Origin: Branchipolynoe longqiensis
Lineage: Eukaryota; Annelida; Polychaeta; Phyllodocida; Polynoidae
Direction: 5' to 3'
DNA length: 64,000 bases
Assembly (NCBI GenBank): GCA_030323885.1
Contig: CM059186.1
Location: 170,547,230 to 170,611,229 of the forward strand
Shown: positions 1 to 9,183 of the stretch, piece by piece
Layout of the letters: every line of letters starts with the position of its first letter
Numbering within the stretch: position 1 is the stretch's first letter
Translations under genes and position numbers: made by a program
Notes under the pieces: model-generated
What the model was told of the DNA's origin: nothing
Database searches by the model: none
What the model saw: the letters and a program-made list of their open reading frames with translations, nothing else

Positions 1-357
1 TTTCGGCTCCCTGCTCTCCCGCGATCCGTGTGTTGCCCAGTCAGAGCCTGGGAAAGATACGCGATAACACCTGCATACCCTAGTGCTCCTGCATTCATGC
101 TGCCGTCAGGTCTTCCGTTGTCCCTTCCGGTCCTGAAACGGGCCCTCACTATGGCCTCCTTCATGGCGCTAGGCAGAGACACTGGGTTTACTCTCCATGG
201 GCTTCGAAGAGGTGCCGCTCAGGCCTGTCAAGGCGAAGGTTTGACGCTTGACACGATAATGGCCGCTGGCACCTGGCGTAGTGCCTCCGTAAATGCATAC
301 CTAGGGGCCCTTCATGTCAGTGTTGCTCCGGCAGCGCTCGGAAGATTGTTGGGTTGA
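1..357 (+). CDS. Tyrosine recombinase (C-terminal part), Ngaro/DIRS-like retroelement
   Basis: The frame is open from base 1 to a TGA at 355-357, so the 5' part lies outside the window; the first GTG (28) is not a credible start. Numbering residues from that GTG, the C-terminal catalytic signature of tyrosine recombinases is visible: HGLR (H57, R60), a tryptophan in GTWRS (W83) at the usual H/W position, and Y91 in NAYLG as likely nucleophile. In Ngaro/DIRS elements this enzyme integrates the circular cDNA and is usually the last ORF. The stop codon overlaps the first base triplets of a 329-bp repeat that recurs at 827, which is the expected position of Ngaro split direct repeats. A Crypton or other recombinase transposon is possible from the domain alone, but the repeat layout favours Ngaro. 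No reverse transcriptase is visible because the window starts too late. Confidence 0.72.
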   Translation, partial: FRLPALPRSVCCPVRAWERYAITPAYPSAPAFMLPSGLPLSLPVLKRALTMASFMALGRDTGFTLHGLRRGAAQACQGEGLTLDTIMAAGTWRSASVNAYLGALHVSVAPAALGRLLG

Positions 358-679
358 GCGCTGCCGAGGCGGTCCGATCGTTTGATTACTGTCTACGATA
401 TGTTACGAGACTATGCTTATATTCCAGATGCGAAACTACAAGGAACTATAAAAAACTGAGTGTAATACTGTCTTCCGAGACTAGAGGCCAATTTGCCTAT
501 GTTTGACATATATATCTATACATGATGTTTCACTAGACTTGTGCATGTTTCGATCATGAACGAGGGCCACTGTCGCCACCACGAGTTTGCTGCTCCTTGA
601 GCTACCTTTTTTAATTGTTTCAGATAAATAAATCTGTTCCAAATATACATATATCGTGTTGTGTCTCGTGTAGTGAATT
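351..679 (+). repeat. Split direct repeat B1
   Basis: A 329-bp direct repeat, nearly identical to 827-1155 and offset by 476 bp. It starts at the recombinase stop codon. It contains AATAAA near 627, a possible polyadenylation signal. Its right edge forms one arm of the hairpin at 661-723. Confidence 0.85.
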
Positions 680-723
680 GGTGATGTTGGCTAGCTAACA
701 TCCCTAATTCACTCACGAGACAC
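661..723. other. Long hairpin at the B1/A2 junction
   Basis: The arm GTGTCTCGTG-TA-GTGAATT (661-679) is complementary to AATTCAC-T-CACGAGACAC (706-723). The intervening bases contain a second near-perfect palindrome, GATGTTGGCTAGCTAACATC (683-702). The whole segment can fold as one long stem centred near GCTAGC. Its position is where a tyrosine recombinase would need a crossover site in a circular intermediate, but that role is inferred. Confidence 0.7.
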
Positions 724-826
724 CAGGGCGGCGTATCAGTCGCTAGCATGCGTGTCATAGTCCGCCGCCCGCCACTGGAGTAAGACGTGGGGAAAAAACT
801 CCCACCCACCCACCCTTATCGCTGTG
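680..826 (+). repeat. A2 segment of the split repeats
   Basis: A 147-bp segment between B1 and B2. Its expected partner A1 at the element's left end is outside the window, so the A assignment is by position only. Confidence 0.55.
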
Positions 827-1155
827 GGGTTGAGCGCTGCCGAGGCGGTCCGATCGTTTGATTACTGTTTACGATATGTTACGAGACTATGCTTATATTC
901 CAGATGCGAAACTACAAGGAACTATAAAAAACTGAGTGTAATACTGTCTTCCGAGACTAGAGGCCAATTTGCCTATGTTTGACATATATATCTATACATG
1001 ATGTTTCACTAGACTTGTGCATGTTTCGATCATGAACGAGGGCCACTGTCGCCACCACGAGTTTGCTGCTCCTTGAGCTACCTTTTTTAATTGTTTCAGA
1101 TAAATAAATCTGTTCCAAATATACATATATCGTGTTGTGTCTCGTGTAGTGAATT
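827..1155 (+). repeat. Split direct repeat B2
   Basis: Second copy of the 329-bp repeat. Homology stops after GTGAATT at 1155, which marks the probable right edge of the element. Confidence 0.85.
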
Positions 1156-1770
1156 ATATGGGTCTGTTTAACAAAAAAAAATAATTGTTTTCTTTCTTTT
1201 ACAAAAGAAAGTGAATAATTTCTCATTTGATCCTGACAAACATCTCTAGGGACCCAGGTTCTCCAACTCCATCTAGAGACAGCCCTTACCATGATATCTT
1301 TTTGTATGAGATTTCTTTCAGTCATGAATTCCAGATTACATGATATTGATCAGAAAATTTAACTTATATCCATAGAGCCCTAATGCCAGTAAAACTTCCC
1401 ATTTCGTCAGGAGTGAGGATTGGGGGGGGGGGAGGAGCAGTCATTATATAAAATTGCATACGGTAGTTTGATGGTTTTCAGATTCTGCAGTATTTAAAAA
1501 ATAAATATATTTGGTTGATCATCTTATTCTAGCTTATTTTAATTTGAAATGGCTTTTATTTTAAAGGCTTAGCTTTGGAGATATCTGGGGAGAAAACATA
1601 AACCAAATTAATGTTGGCGCACAGGCAAAAATACTGGACATTATAGACTCCTATTAAATATACATATTATTTGTTATATGCTGCAATAAATACGTAATGA
1701 GTGCACCAGTGTCTAAGTTGGATATGTAGGATCAAATCTAGGTAATTGTGTTTGATTAGAGAAGATTGAT
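1156..1770. other. No gene seen; AT-rich with a dispersed-repeat fragment
   Basis: No coding sequence is supported. There is a G-run near 1420-1432. The part at about 1676-1765 (key motif TAAGTTGGATATGTAGGATC) recurs at 6028-6100 and, inverted, at 14995-15090, so it belongs to a dispersed repeat. Confidence 0.6.
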
Positions 1771-1951
1771 GTAGTAGTCTGCACTGATCTCTCAGCCAAG
1801 GAGCCACATAGACAGGTATGCGTCGATAAGGTGAGTGCATCAGGGACCCTAGGTAGTGTAATGGTTAGTACGCTAGGACCGGAATGGCACGAAATGTAGG
1901 TTTAAATCCTGCTCTAGGCGAAATATTTCCCATTTTCATCATCCTCCACGA
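1771..1951 (+). mobile_element. SINE-A copy, degenerate
   Basis: Recognisable leader (GTAGTAGTCTGCACTG), a tRNA-like middle with a decayed A box (TAGTGTAATGG) and B box (GGTTTAAATCC), and the family tail AAATATTTCCCATTTTCATC. It is much more diverged than the copies at 3.9-5.8 and 56.9 kb, so it is an older insertion of the same family. Confidence 0.75.
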
Positions 1952-2018
1952 CAATATCTCAACTTAAGTAGGTCAATATCTACACGTAAGTAGGTCAATA
2001 TCTACACGTAAGTAGGTC
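1952..2018 (+). repeat. 22-bp tandem repeat, three copies
   Basis: Three copies of CAATATCTACACGTAAGTAGGT, the first diverged, directly after the SINE-A tail. Confidence 0.75.
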
Positions 2019-2120
2019 AGGCAGATGAGCTGCTCCTTCCTGCCAGATAAGATAACAATAAAGACTTTCCTCGAGCGCCACTAAGAAGGCCTCAATTTGC
2101 CTGACCTGGGTTGGGTTGGG

Positions 2121-2753
2121 TTGGTTGGTTGTTGGAGTTTTACCTCCTCGCAACATCTAAAGTCGTATAAGGATGGGTATCAATTTGTGACAGTGACACA
2201 CTCATTGTGATTTTATTGTACTGCACCACTGAGAAACCAGGCCACAAACACCATGACGTGATATCCCACTCAGTTACATAATCCTGAGTAGTTTCATTTA
2301 TGCATGATACTTATTGGACTGGACTTGTACACAGCTGATACTTCATTTATAAAATGTATAATACCTTTAGTACGCAGTTACTACTACAGCTGATACTTCA
2401 TTTATAAAATGTTTAATACTTTTAGTAAAACAGGATTTGCGCACAGTCAGTATTACGACTAATAGTAGTTTCATTTATGTATTAAGGAATTGTACTGTAC
2501 GGCCGGAAGACCAGTGCTCTGGCGCTGACAAAAGATATTATTCGATGAATAAATACTTGAACCAAAAAAAAACAAAAAACAAAAACATTGATCCAAACAG
2601 TCCTTGCCCTATCCTAATAATGCCGAGCGCCAGGCATATGAAGCGACAAGTATCAATTTTTACGTCATTGGTTTGACTCAACCAGGGTGCGAACCCATGG
2701 GTTCGGTCTACCAAAACGGGAGACGGACGCTCAACTTATTCGGCCATATCGCT
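2121..2753 (-). mobile_element. SINE-B copy interrupted by another retro-insert
   Basis: Reverse-oriented SINE-B. The 3' body (TTTTACCTCCTCGCAACATC) is at 2121-2286 and the tRNA-like head (ending CGGCCATATC) at 2586-2753. The middle is split by a foreign 299-bp segment. SINE-B carries a tRNA Ser/Leu-like head of the form TGGCCGAATTGGTAGAGCG with a GGTTCGAATCC B box. Confidence 0.75.
2287..2585 (+). mobile_element. Retro-insert with A-rich tail (SINE-C) inside SINE-B
   Basis: It lies between the two halves of a SINE-B and ends in an A-rich tract (2560-2585). Its end (GAAGACCAGTGCTCTGGCGC ... GATGAATAAA) resembles 19845-19920, so it is a dispersed family. Two tandem copies of an approximately 60-bp segment with ACAGCTGATACTTCATTTAT occur at 2332 and 2391. 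No tRNA head was recognised. Confidence 0.5.
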
Positions 2754-2851
2754 TGGCGTGGGGGGGGGGGGAGGGATAGGTGGGTTGAGGGAGGAGTTAA
2801 GGAGTCATCATCATCATGCTTTCGGTTGCGATGTGACAAAGACTGCTTTCA

Positions 2852-3888
2852 TTACTTGACTGCCGCTCTCCATTTAGCTCTCTGCTGTGAGAGTGATGTC
2901 CATGAGTCATTCTTAATGTCTCTCAGCTTCAGGTTTCTCTTGATGGTATGCTTGAACCGGAGATGAGGCACCCTCTCTTTCTCTAACCAGAAGACAGTTG
3001 AGAGTAGAGGATCTGCTTTGGTAGCCTGTCTGATGACATCCTCATGAGGTGTCCAGTCCACCGGAGATTCTTTTTGATCAGAAGATCTTCCATAGAGGGC
3101 AGCCCTGTCCGTTTGAGTATTTCCTTATTTGTCACTTTGTCCTTCCAGGTTAGCCTCATGATCGAATGCAGATGTCGCATCATGAAGGCATGCAGCTTTT
3201 TCACCTGTCGTCTGTACACTGTACAGGCCTCGGCTCCATATAGTAGGGTGGTTAGCACGATTGCATGGTAGATCTTGCCTTTAACCCATATGGACACATG
3301 GTGGTTGTTCCAGAGTCCCTGGTGTAGTTGGCCAAAAGATGCGCTCGCCTTGGCCATCCTCCTCTGTATTTCAGCATCAATGCGTCCATCACTTGATATA
3401 GTGCTTCTGACGTAGGTAAATTCCGGAACAGAGTTCAGCTTGTTTCCGTCAACCATGAGATCCTCCTCTCTAGTTCTTGTAGAGTTGGGTTGGTACAACA
3501 CCTCCGTCTTCTTGATGTTAATCTTCAGGCCGAACTTCTTTGATGCATCGGAGAAGGCGTCCACTATTTTCTGGATCTCATCAGCAGAGTGGGAAACCGG
3601 TGCACTGTCATCTGCGAATAACAGCTCTCTCACAGGTATCTGACTAGTCTTGGTCTTCGCTCTGAAGTGTGTGACATTCAATAGGTCAGCGCTCTGTCTG
3701 GACTGTATATAGATGTCATCCCCCATGCCTCGGAAAGGCTCATCGAGCATTGCTGATAGGAAGATGGAGAAGACCGTGGGGGCCAGTACACAACCCTGCT
3801 TGACCCCATTGGTAACCCCGAACGATTCCGAGACTTCCCCTCCAACAGTAACATTCGCCATCATTCCCGTATGTACAGCCTCGATCAT
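2852..3888 (-). pseudogene. LINE reverse transcriptase, broken C-terminal half
   Basis: The minus strand encodes the fingers/palm-to-C-terminal part of an RTE-type reverse transcriptase: motif B region GVKQGCVLAP, the catalytic motif FADDSAP, the LKINIKKTEVLYQP segment, then the C-terminal domain with LRWTGHLMRMSSDR. The reading frame ends at a nonsense codon after QLSSG (stop at 2983, where other copies have tyrosine). A further part is readable in another frame to 2852. Motif A (the first catalytic aspartate) lies beyond the SINE insertion, in 5801-5976. With truncation, a stop and an insertion this copy cannot make an active protein. Confidence 0.88.
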
Positions 3889-3910
3889 AGTTATGAACTT
3901 CTCTGGGCAT

Positions 3911-3917
3911 CAATACT
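3911..3917. other. Left target-site duplication CAATACT
   Basis: CAATACT directly precedes the SINE-A array. The same heptamer follows the array at 5794-5800. The other LINE copy has a diverged CCGTACT at this position, as expected for the pre-insertion target. Confidence 0.75.
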
Positions 3918-3993
3918 GTAGTGGTCTGCACTGACCTCTCACGCAAGTAACCACATAGACAGGTAGGCGTGGGGAGTGTATTGATATCAGGGA

Positions 3994-4065
3994 GCCTAGG
4001 TGGTGTAATGGTTAGCACACTGGCCCGGAATGCAAAGAGATGTGGGTTCGAGTCCCGCTCTAGGC
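3994..4065 (+). ncRNA. tRNA-like module of SINE-A (unit 1)
   Basis: This 72-nt segment folds as a standard cloverleaf: acceptor GCCTAGG/TCTAGGC, D stem GTGT/GCAC, a weak anticodon stem CTGGC/GCAAA with a 7-base loop, and T stem GTGGG/CCCGC. A box is TGGTGTAATGG and B box GGTTCGAGTCC. The anticodon stem has two mismatches and position 33 is C, so it is a SINE promoter rather than a working tRNA. Copies are at 4559-4630, 5125-5196 and 5691-5762. Confidence 0.6.
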
Positions 4066-4558
4066 ACAATATTTCCCATTTTCATCACCCCCATGACACT
4101 GGTGCTGTGATGAGGATCCTGTACAAGCTACGCGCTGTATAGTTGTTGAACCTACCCTGTGTATGTAAGTGCGTTGCATTGCCTGTATGTATGTAACTGT
4201 AGGCTTTAAAAGACTTACAATTCCAGGGGACGAGTGTAGTGGTCTGCACTGACCTCTCAGGCAAGGAGCCGCTTAGACAGGTAGACGTGGGTTCGAGTCC
4301 CGCTCTAGGCGCAATATTTCCCATTTTCATCACCCCATGACACTGGTTGCCGTGATCAGGATCCTGTACAAGCTTTGCGCTGTATGGTTGTTGAACCTAC
4401 CCTGTGTATGTATGTGTTAGTGCATTGCCTGTATGTATGTAATTGTAAGCATTACAATACTTACAATTCCAGGGGGACGAGTGTAGTGGTCTGCACTGAC
4501 CTCTCAGGCAAGTAACCACATAGACAGGTAGGCGTGGGGAGTGTATTGATATCAGGGA

Positions 4559-4630
4559 GCCTAGGTGGTGTAATGGTTAGCACACTGGCCCGGAATGCAA
4601 AGAGATGTGGGTTCGAGTCCCGCTCTAGGC
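4559..4630 (+). ncRNA. tRNA-like module of SINE-A (unit 2)
   Basis: Same 72-nt cloverleaf as 3994-4065, within the tandem array. Confidence 0.55.
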
Positions 4631-5124
4631 ACAATATTTCCCATTTTCATCACCCCCATGACACTGGTGCTGTGATGAGGATCCTGTACAAGCTACGCGC
4701 TGTATAGTTGTTGAACCTACCCTGTGTATGTAAGTGCGTTGCATTGCCTGTATGTATGTAACTGTAGGCTTTAAAAGACTTACAATTCCAGGGGACGAGT
4801 GTAGTGGTCTGCACTGACCTCTCAGGCAAGGAGCCGCTTAGACAGGTAGACGTGGGTTCGAGTCCCGCTCTAGGCGCAATATTTCCCATTTTCATCACCC
4901 CCATGACACTGGTTGCCGTGATCAGGATCCTGTACAAGCTTTGCGCTGTATGGTTGTTGAACCTACCCTGTGTATGTATGTGTTAGTGCATTGCCTGTAT
5001 GTATGTAATTGTAAGCATTACAATACTTACAATTCCAGGGGGACGAGTGTAGTGGTCTGCACTGACCTCTCAGGCAAGTAACCACATAGACAGGTAGGCG
5101 TGGGGAGTGTATTGATATCAGGGA

Positions 5125-5196
5125 GCCTAGGTGGTGTAATGGTTAGCACACTGGCCCGGAATGCAAAGAGATGTGGGTTCGAGTCCCGCTCTAGGC
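5125..5196 (+). ncRNA. tRNA-like module of SINE-A (unit 3)
   Basis: Same 72-nt cloverleaf as 3994-4065, within the tandem array. Confidence 0.55.
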
Positions 5197-5690
5197 ACAA
5201 TATTTCCCATTTTCATCACCCCCATGACACTGGTGCTGTGATGAGGATCCTGTACAAGCTACGCGCTGTATAGTTGTTGAACCTACCCTGTGTATGTAAG
5301 TGCGTTGCATTGCCTGTATGTATGTAACTGTAGGCTTTAAAAGACTTACAATTCCAGGGGACGAGTGTAGTGGTCTGCACTGACCTCTCAGGCAAGGAGC
5401 CGCTTAGACAGGTAGACGTGGGTTCGAGTCCCGCTCTAGGCGCAATATTTCCCATTTTCATCACCCCCATGACACTGGTTGCCGTGATCAGGATCCTGTA
5501 CAAGCTTTGCGCTGTATGGTTGTTGAACCTACCCTGTGTATGTATGTGTTAGTGCATTGCCTGTATGTATGTAATTGTAAGCATTACAATACTTACAATT
5601 CCAGGGGGACGAGTGTAGTGGTCTGCACTGACCTCTCAGGCAAGTAACCACATAGACAGGTAGGCGTGGGGAGTGTATTGATATCAGGGA

Positions 5691-5762
5691 GCCTAGGTGG
5701 TGTAATGGTTAGCACACTGGCCCGGAATGCAAAGAGATGTGGGTTCGAGTCCCGCTCTAGGC
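5691..5762 (+). ncRNA. tRNA-like module of SINE-A (unit 4)
   Basis: Same 72-nt cloverleaf as 3994-4065, in the unit that closes the array. Confidence 0.55.
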
Positions 5763-5793
5763 ACAATATTTCCCATTTTCATCACCCCCATGA

Positions 5794-5800
5794 CAATACT
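5794..5800. other. Right target-site duplication CAATACT
   Basis: Matches 3911-3917 exactly; LINE sequence resumes immediately (TCCTCAGTAGCTGCCATAGC). Confidence 0.75.
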
Positions 5801-5976
5801 TCCTCAGTAGCTGCCATAGCCCGGTCCTCAAGACTGTATCAAACACCTTAGTGAAATCGACAAATACCATGTACAGTGGGCAGTCCTGCTCAATGCACTT
5901 TTCTTGTAGCTGTTGGAGACAAAATAAAATAAAATATCATATCCACGGTGCTCCCGTTACCTCTGAAGCCACACTG

Positions 5977-6345
5977 CTTCAGCAGTAACAGTTCTATTAA
6001 ATTGACTTGGTATTCCCTTATATATGGCAATAAATGTTTAATAGGTGCCTGAGTATTTAAGTTAGATATGTAGAATCAATTCTGGATAATTGTTTTGGTT
6101 TTGAAAATGTGATACTTCATTGGACTATGCAGCTTTAAGGTAAATCGGATCAAAGTAAGTTTAATTATGCATCTTAGAGACTTGTGACAATATTTAGAAC
6201 AATTTTGATTTGCGTAGTATACATAAATAGAGAACAATGATTCCGAGTGAGCCAATATGGATGCACTATAAGTACACAAAGAGTTCGGACTGATAGTAGA
6301 TGGGCGCCACCTGGCGTTATCTCAGCCGGCAAGCCCTATTAGAAC
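5977..6345. other. No gene; dispersed repeat with a single satellite-like monomer
   Basis: At 6028-6150 the dispersed repeat also seen at 1676 and 14995 continues into a diverged relative of the 61-bp satellite monomer (GGTTTTGAAAATGTGATACT then GGACTATGCAGCTTTAA). Nothing coding is supported. Confidence 0.55.
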
Positions 6346-6703
6346 TCATCATCATCATCATGCTGTCGGTCGCGATGCGACAAAGACTGCTTTCATTACT
6401 TGACTGCCGCTCTCCATTTAGCTCTCTGCTGTGAGAGTTGCGTCCATGAGTCCGTCTTAATGTCTCTCAGCTTCAGGTTTCTCTTGATGGTATCTTTGAA
6501 CCGGAGACGGGGGCGCCCTCTCTTTCTGTAGCCAGAAGACAGTTGAGAATAGAGGATCTGCTTTGGTACCCTGTCTGATGACATCCTCATGAGGTGTCCA
6601 GTCCACCGGAGATTCTTTTTGATCAGAAGATCTTCCATAGAGGGCAGCCCCATCCGTTCGAGTATTTCCTTATTCGTCACTTTGTCCTTCCAGGTTAGCC
6701 TCA
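6346..6703 (-). mobile_element. 5'-truncated LINE fragment (3' end)
   Basis: Starts with the CAT-repeat tail and the conserved 3' end, and breaks off inside the C-terminal domain at 6703. A possible short duplication ACTCAT is at both edges, partly confounded by the tail. Confidence 0.85.
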
Positions 6704-6704
6704 T
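6396..6704 (-). pseudogene. LINE ORF C-terminal remnant
   Basis: An uninterrupted minus-strand frame of about 100 residues covers only the C-terminal domain downstream of the reverse transcriptase core (RLTWKDKVTN, LRWTGHLMRMSSDR, GRPRLRFKDT) and ends at the same stop as the full-length copy. No catalytic motif is included; it is a truncated remnant. Confidence 0.8.
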
Positions 6705-6944
6705 GACTCATACAAAATTGTTTTCAAGTAGTACTCATCAAACAGCACTAGTTCCATTGGCAGTCAATGATGGTACATCTCGTACTATTCAGAAGAGGGC
6801 CGCAGTCGATGTCAGTGGTGCAATGAAATGTGTTCTTTTGGTCAAGTGATTCACCGAGTGACAACTGAGCATCCTTCCTCACCGCCTGTGTTATTGCGTA
6901 GTGAACTTGTAACGAGTGGAGCGACGCTTTGTCTCCTTGCGAAT

Positions 6945-7318
6945 TGAATGCGGTACGGGGTCTCCCCCTTCTGGGGCACGGGTCGCCTCGTTCTCGTCAA
7001 TTCTGACGTCCGCGTCGCCATGCGGACTATGGGGCGCCGTTTCTCACGTGACCAATTCTGAAGCCGGTATTACCCTCATGAGAATGAGGCGCCGTTTGTA
7101 ACCTATACTACCAATTCTGAGCCTGCAGCTGGACTAAACAGGATGGGGCGCCATTTGTAACCTAACCAATTCTGAGTCTGCAGCTGGCATAAGCAGTATG
7201 GGGCGCCGTTGGAAATCTAACCAATTCTGAGTCTGCAGCTGGCCTAATGAGTATGGGGCGCCGTTTGTGATATAACCAATTCTGAGCAGGAAGCTGGCCT
7301 AAAGAGTAAGGGGCGTCA
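6945..7318 (+). repeat. 55-bp minisatellite, about six copies
   Basis: CCAATTCTGA recurs at about 7051, 7111, 7166, 7221 and 7276, each unit ending with GGGGCGCCGTTTGT. Period is 55 bp in the last units and slightly longer in the first ones, which are more diverged. Confidence 0.85.
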
Positions 7319-8145
7319 TTGGTAATCTGTGTGACTGTGTGACTTTGACTGCAATTGCATAACTGTGTGGCTGTGTGGTTGTGTGACTGTGTGACTGTGT
7401 GACTGTGCAGCTGTGCGACTGTGTGACAGTGTGGTTGTGTGACTGTGTGACTGTGTGACTGTGTGATTGTGTGCCTGCCTGTGTGACTGTGGCTGTGAGG
7501 GGTGTGACTGTGTGATAGTGTGGTTGCAGGACTGGATCACTGTGTGACTGTGTGACTGAGTGACTGTGTGACTGTGTGACAGAATGACTGTGACTGAGTG
7601 AATGTGTGACTGTGTGACTGTGACTGAGTGACAGTGATTGTGTGACTGTGTGACTGTGTGGCTGTGTGGTTGTGTGACTGTGATTGTGTGACAGTGTGGC
7701 TGTGTGACTATGTGACAGAGTGAATGCATGACTGTGTGACTGTGGCTGTGTGACTGTGATTGTGTGACTGGGTGGCTGTGTGACTGTGTAGCTATGTGAA
7801 TGTGTGCTTGTGTGGCTGTGTGACTGTGTGACTGTGTGACCATGTGACTGTGTGACTGTGTGGCTGTGTGACTGTGTGGGTGTGTGACAGTGTGGCTGTA
7901 TGGGTGTGTGACAGTGCGGCTGTGTAGGTGTGTGGCTCTGTGGCTCTGTGGCTGTGTGACTGTGTGACTGTGTGAATGTGTGACTGTGTGGCTGTGTGAC
8001 AGTGTGGCTGGCTGGGTGTGTGACAGTGTGGCTGTGTAGGTGTTTGACTGTGTGACTGTGTGGGTGTGTGACAGTGTGGCTGTGTAGGTGTGTGACTGTG
8101 TGACTGTGGTTAGATGACTGTGTCACTGTGTGACTGTGACTCTTC
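7319..8145 (+). repeat. GTGTGACT-type microsatellite, about 0.8 kb
   Basis: Imperfect repeats of GTGTGACT with interspersed GTGTGGCT. Long open frames on the minus strand here encode only His/Thr/Ser/Gln repeats and are by-products of the repeat, not genes. Confidence 0.9.
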
Positions 8146-8187
8146 AAGCGTATTCTGACCCTGGGTGAGTCGACCCACCACTGTACT

Positions 8188-8243
8188 ATGCCTGTTGGGG
8201 GAGGGGGGGGGTGGGGTGGGGTGGGGGGGGGAGGCGGGGAATG
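8188..8243 (+). repeat. G-rich tract
   Basis: Runs of four to nine G separated by single bases; potential G-quadruplex DNA. Confidence 0.7.
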
Positions 8244-8443
8244 GAGGGACCTGACACTCCAGAACCAAAGACCCACCAGACGTTCTGCAGCCGATGACGT
8301 CAGCGCAAAACAAAACAAAAAAAGTGTAGAAAATCGACAAATTGATAGTATATCCAAAAATAGATCTTATGTGCACAAATAAATGCTATATCCACAACTA
8401 GATCCTATATTCACAAAAATACCCTATATATATAGAGAGAGAG

Positions 8444-8766
8444 TTGGTTTGTTTCGGGGTTTTACATCCCGGTAACATCTAAGGTCATATCAGGACAGGT
8501 ACCGACTTGTGACAGTGTGCACTCATGGCGACTTTATAGTGATGCCTAACTGGGAAATCAGGCTGCCACCACCATGACCCGACATCACACTCAGTCACAT
8601 TATCATGACACTGAGCTAACCAGTCCTTGCCCTATCCTATTAATGCACCAGACTAGGAAACGACAAGTATCAATTTTGTAAGTCATTGGTCTGACTCGAC
8701 CGGGAATTGAACTCTCGATCTCCCGCACGGGAGGCCTGCGCTGTACCGATTCGACCAACACGTCCG
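8444..8766 (-). mobile_element. SINE-B copy, near full length
   Basis: The body (TTTTACATCCCGGTAACATC, GACAGTGTGCACTCATGGCG) is followed by the reverse tRNA-like head with B box complement GGAATTGAACTC. Length is about 320 bp. Confidence 0.85.
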
Positions 8767-9025
8767 GTGGTTAATTGCAAACTAAACTGCTGCCCACCGC
8801 AATAGTTGTGTCCTCTGACGTCAGAGTGGCTGGTCGGTGGTGGAAATGGTCTATTGATTCGGCGCAGAGGTTTGTTAGCAGAACAGCCACCAGGGGGCGA
8901 CAATCTTGTGGTGATTACGGACAGCCTATACTTAAGGTAGTGCGCGCCATCTGGTGCATCGATCCGGTACTACAGCCGAACCACACAATCTCAGCAGTCC
9001 TAACTCACTCCTCACACATTGACCG
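8767..9025. other. Nothing recognised
   Basis: Mixed-composition sequence with no supported gene or repeat. Confidence 0.5.
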
Positions 9026-9150
9026 ACTTGTGCGGTGGCCGAATTGGTAAGAGCGTGGGGAAGGTCGGGAGTTCGAATCCCAACCGAGTCAAACCAGTGA
9101 CGCACAAAATGTCTACTTGTCGCTACCTAGCCTGGTGATTCGGGCACCAG
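9026..9150 (+). mobile_element. SINE-B head fragment
   Basis: Forward tRNA-like head (GGTGGCCGAATTGGTAAGAG, B box AGTTCGAATCC) and the start of the body (TACTTGTCGCTACCTAGCCT). It stops abruptly at a single 61-bp satellite monomer. Confidence 0.8.
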
Positions 9151-9183
9151 GTCTGGTGGTTTGACAATGTGATGCTTTCATTG
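9151..9183 (+). repeat. Isolated partial monomer of the 61-bp satellite
   Basis: GTCTGGTGGTTTGACAATGT and following bases match the satellite unit at 10.2-13.2 kb, about 1 kb before the array. Confidence 0.75.

Larger units (their letters stand above)
1..1155 (+). mobile_element. 3' end of Ngaro-like tyrosine-recombinase retrotransposon
   Basis: The order is recombinase ORF, B1 repeat (351-679), A2 (680-826), B2 repeat (827-1155). This matches the right end of Ngaro elements, whose termini are A1 ... B1-A2-B2 rather than LTRs. B1 and B2 differ at one position that I can see (393 against 869), so the copy appears young. The matching A1 and the RT/RNase H ORF would lie upstream of the window. 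Confidence 0.65.
3918..5793 (+). mobile_element. Tandem SINE-A array, 566-bp higher-order unit
   Basis: Seven SINE-A starts (GTAGTGGTCTGCACTG) occur, spaced alternately about 318 and 248 bp. The larger unit contains a complete tRNA-like 72-mer; the smaller lacks about 70 bp including the D arm and A box. The full/short pair repeats as a 566-bp unit three times, and one more full unit closes the array. Units are joined by a spacer of about 138 bp (CACTGGTTGCCGTGATCAGG ...). Only the outer edges carry the CAATACT duplication, so the array expanded after, or moved as, a single insertion. Confidence 0.88.
2808..5976 (-). mobile_element. 5'-truncated RTE-type LINE copy, interrupted by SINE-A array
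   Basis: The 3' end, with a CATCATCAT tail on the plus strand, is at 2808. Homology to the full-length LINE at 35.3 kb runs to 3910 and resumes at 5801-5976. The two LINE parts are contiguous in the full-length copy, so 3918-5793 is a later insertion. The 5' break is at the sequence equivalent of about 37586 in the complete element. A short AAAAT duplication is present near 5922. Confidence 0.88.

Noticed and set aside
1769..1951. Target-site duplication for the oldest SINE-A copy
   Set aside because: The flanks do not match convincingly; too diverged to call.
3994..5762. Four functional tRNA genes
   Set aside because: Identical cloverleafs lie inside SINE-A units, with a mismatched anticodon stem and C at position 33; they are SINE promoter modules.
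7299..8357. 352-residue minus-strand ORF
   Set aside because: It translates the GTGTGACT microsatellite into His/Thr/Gln/Ser repeats; no domain, and other frames are open too.
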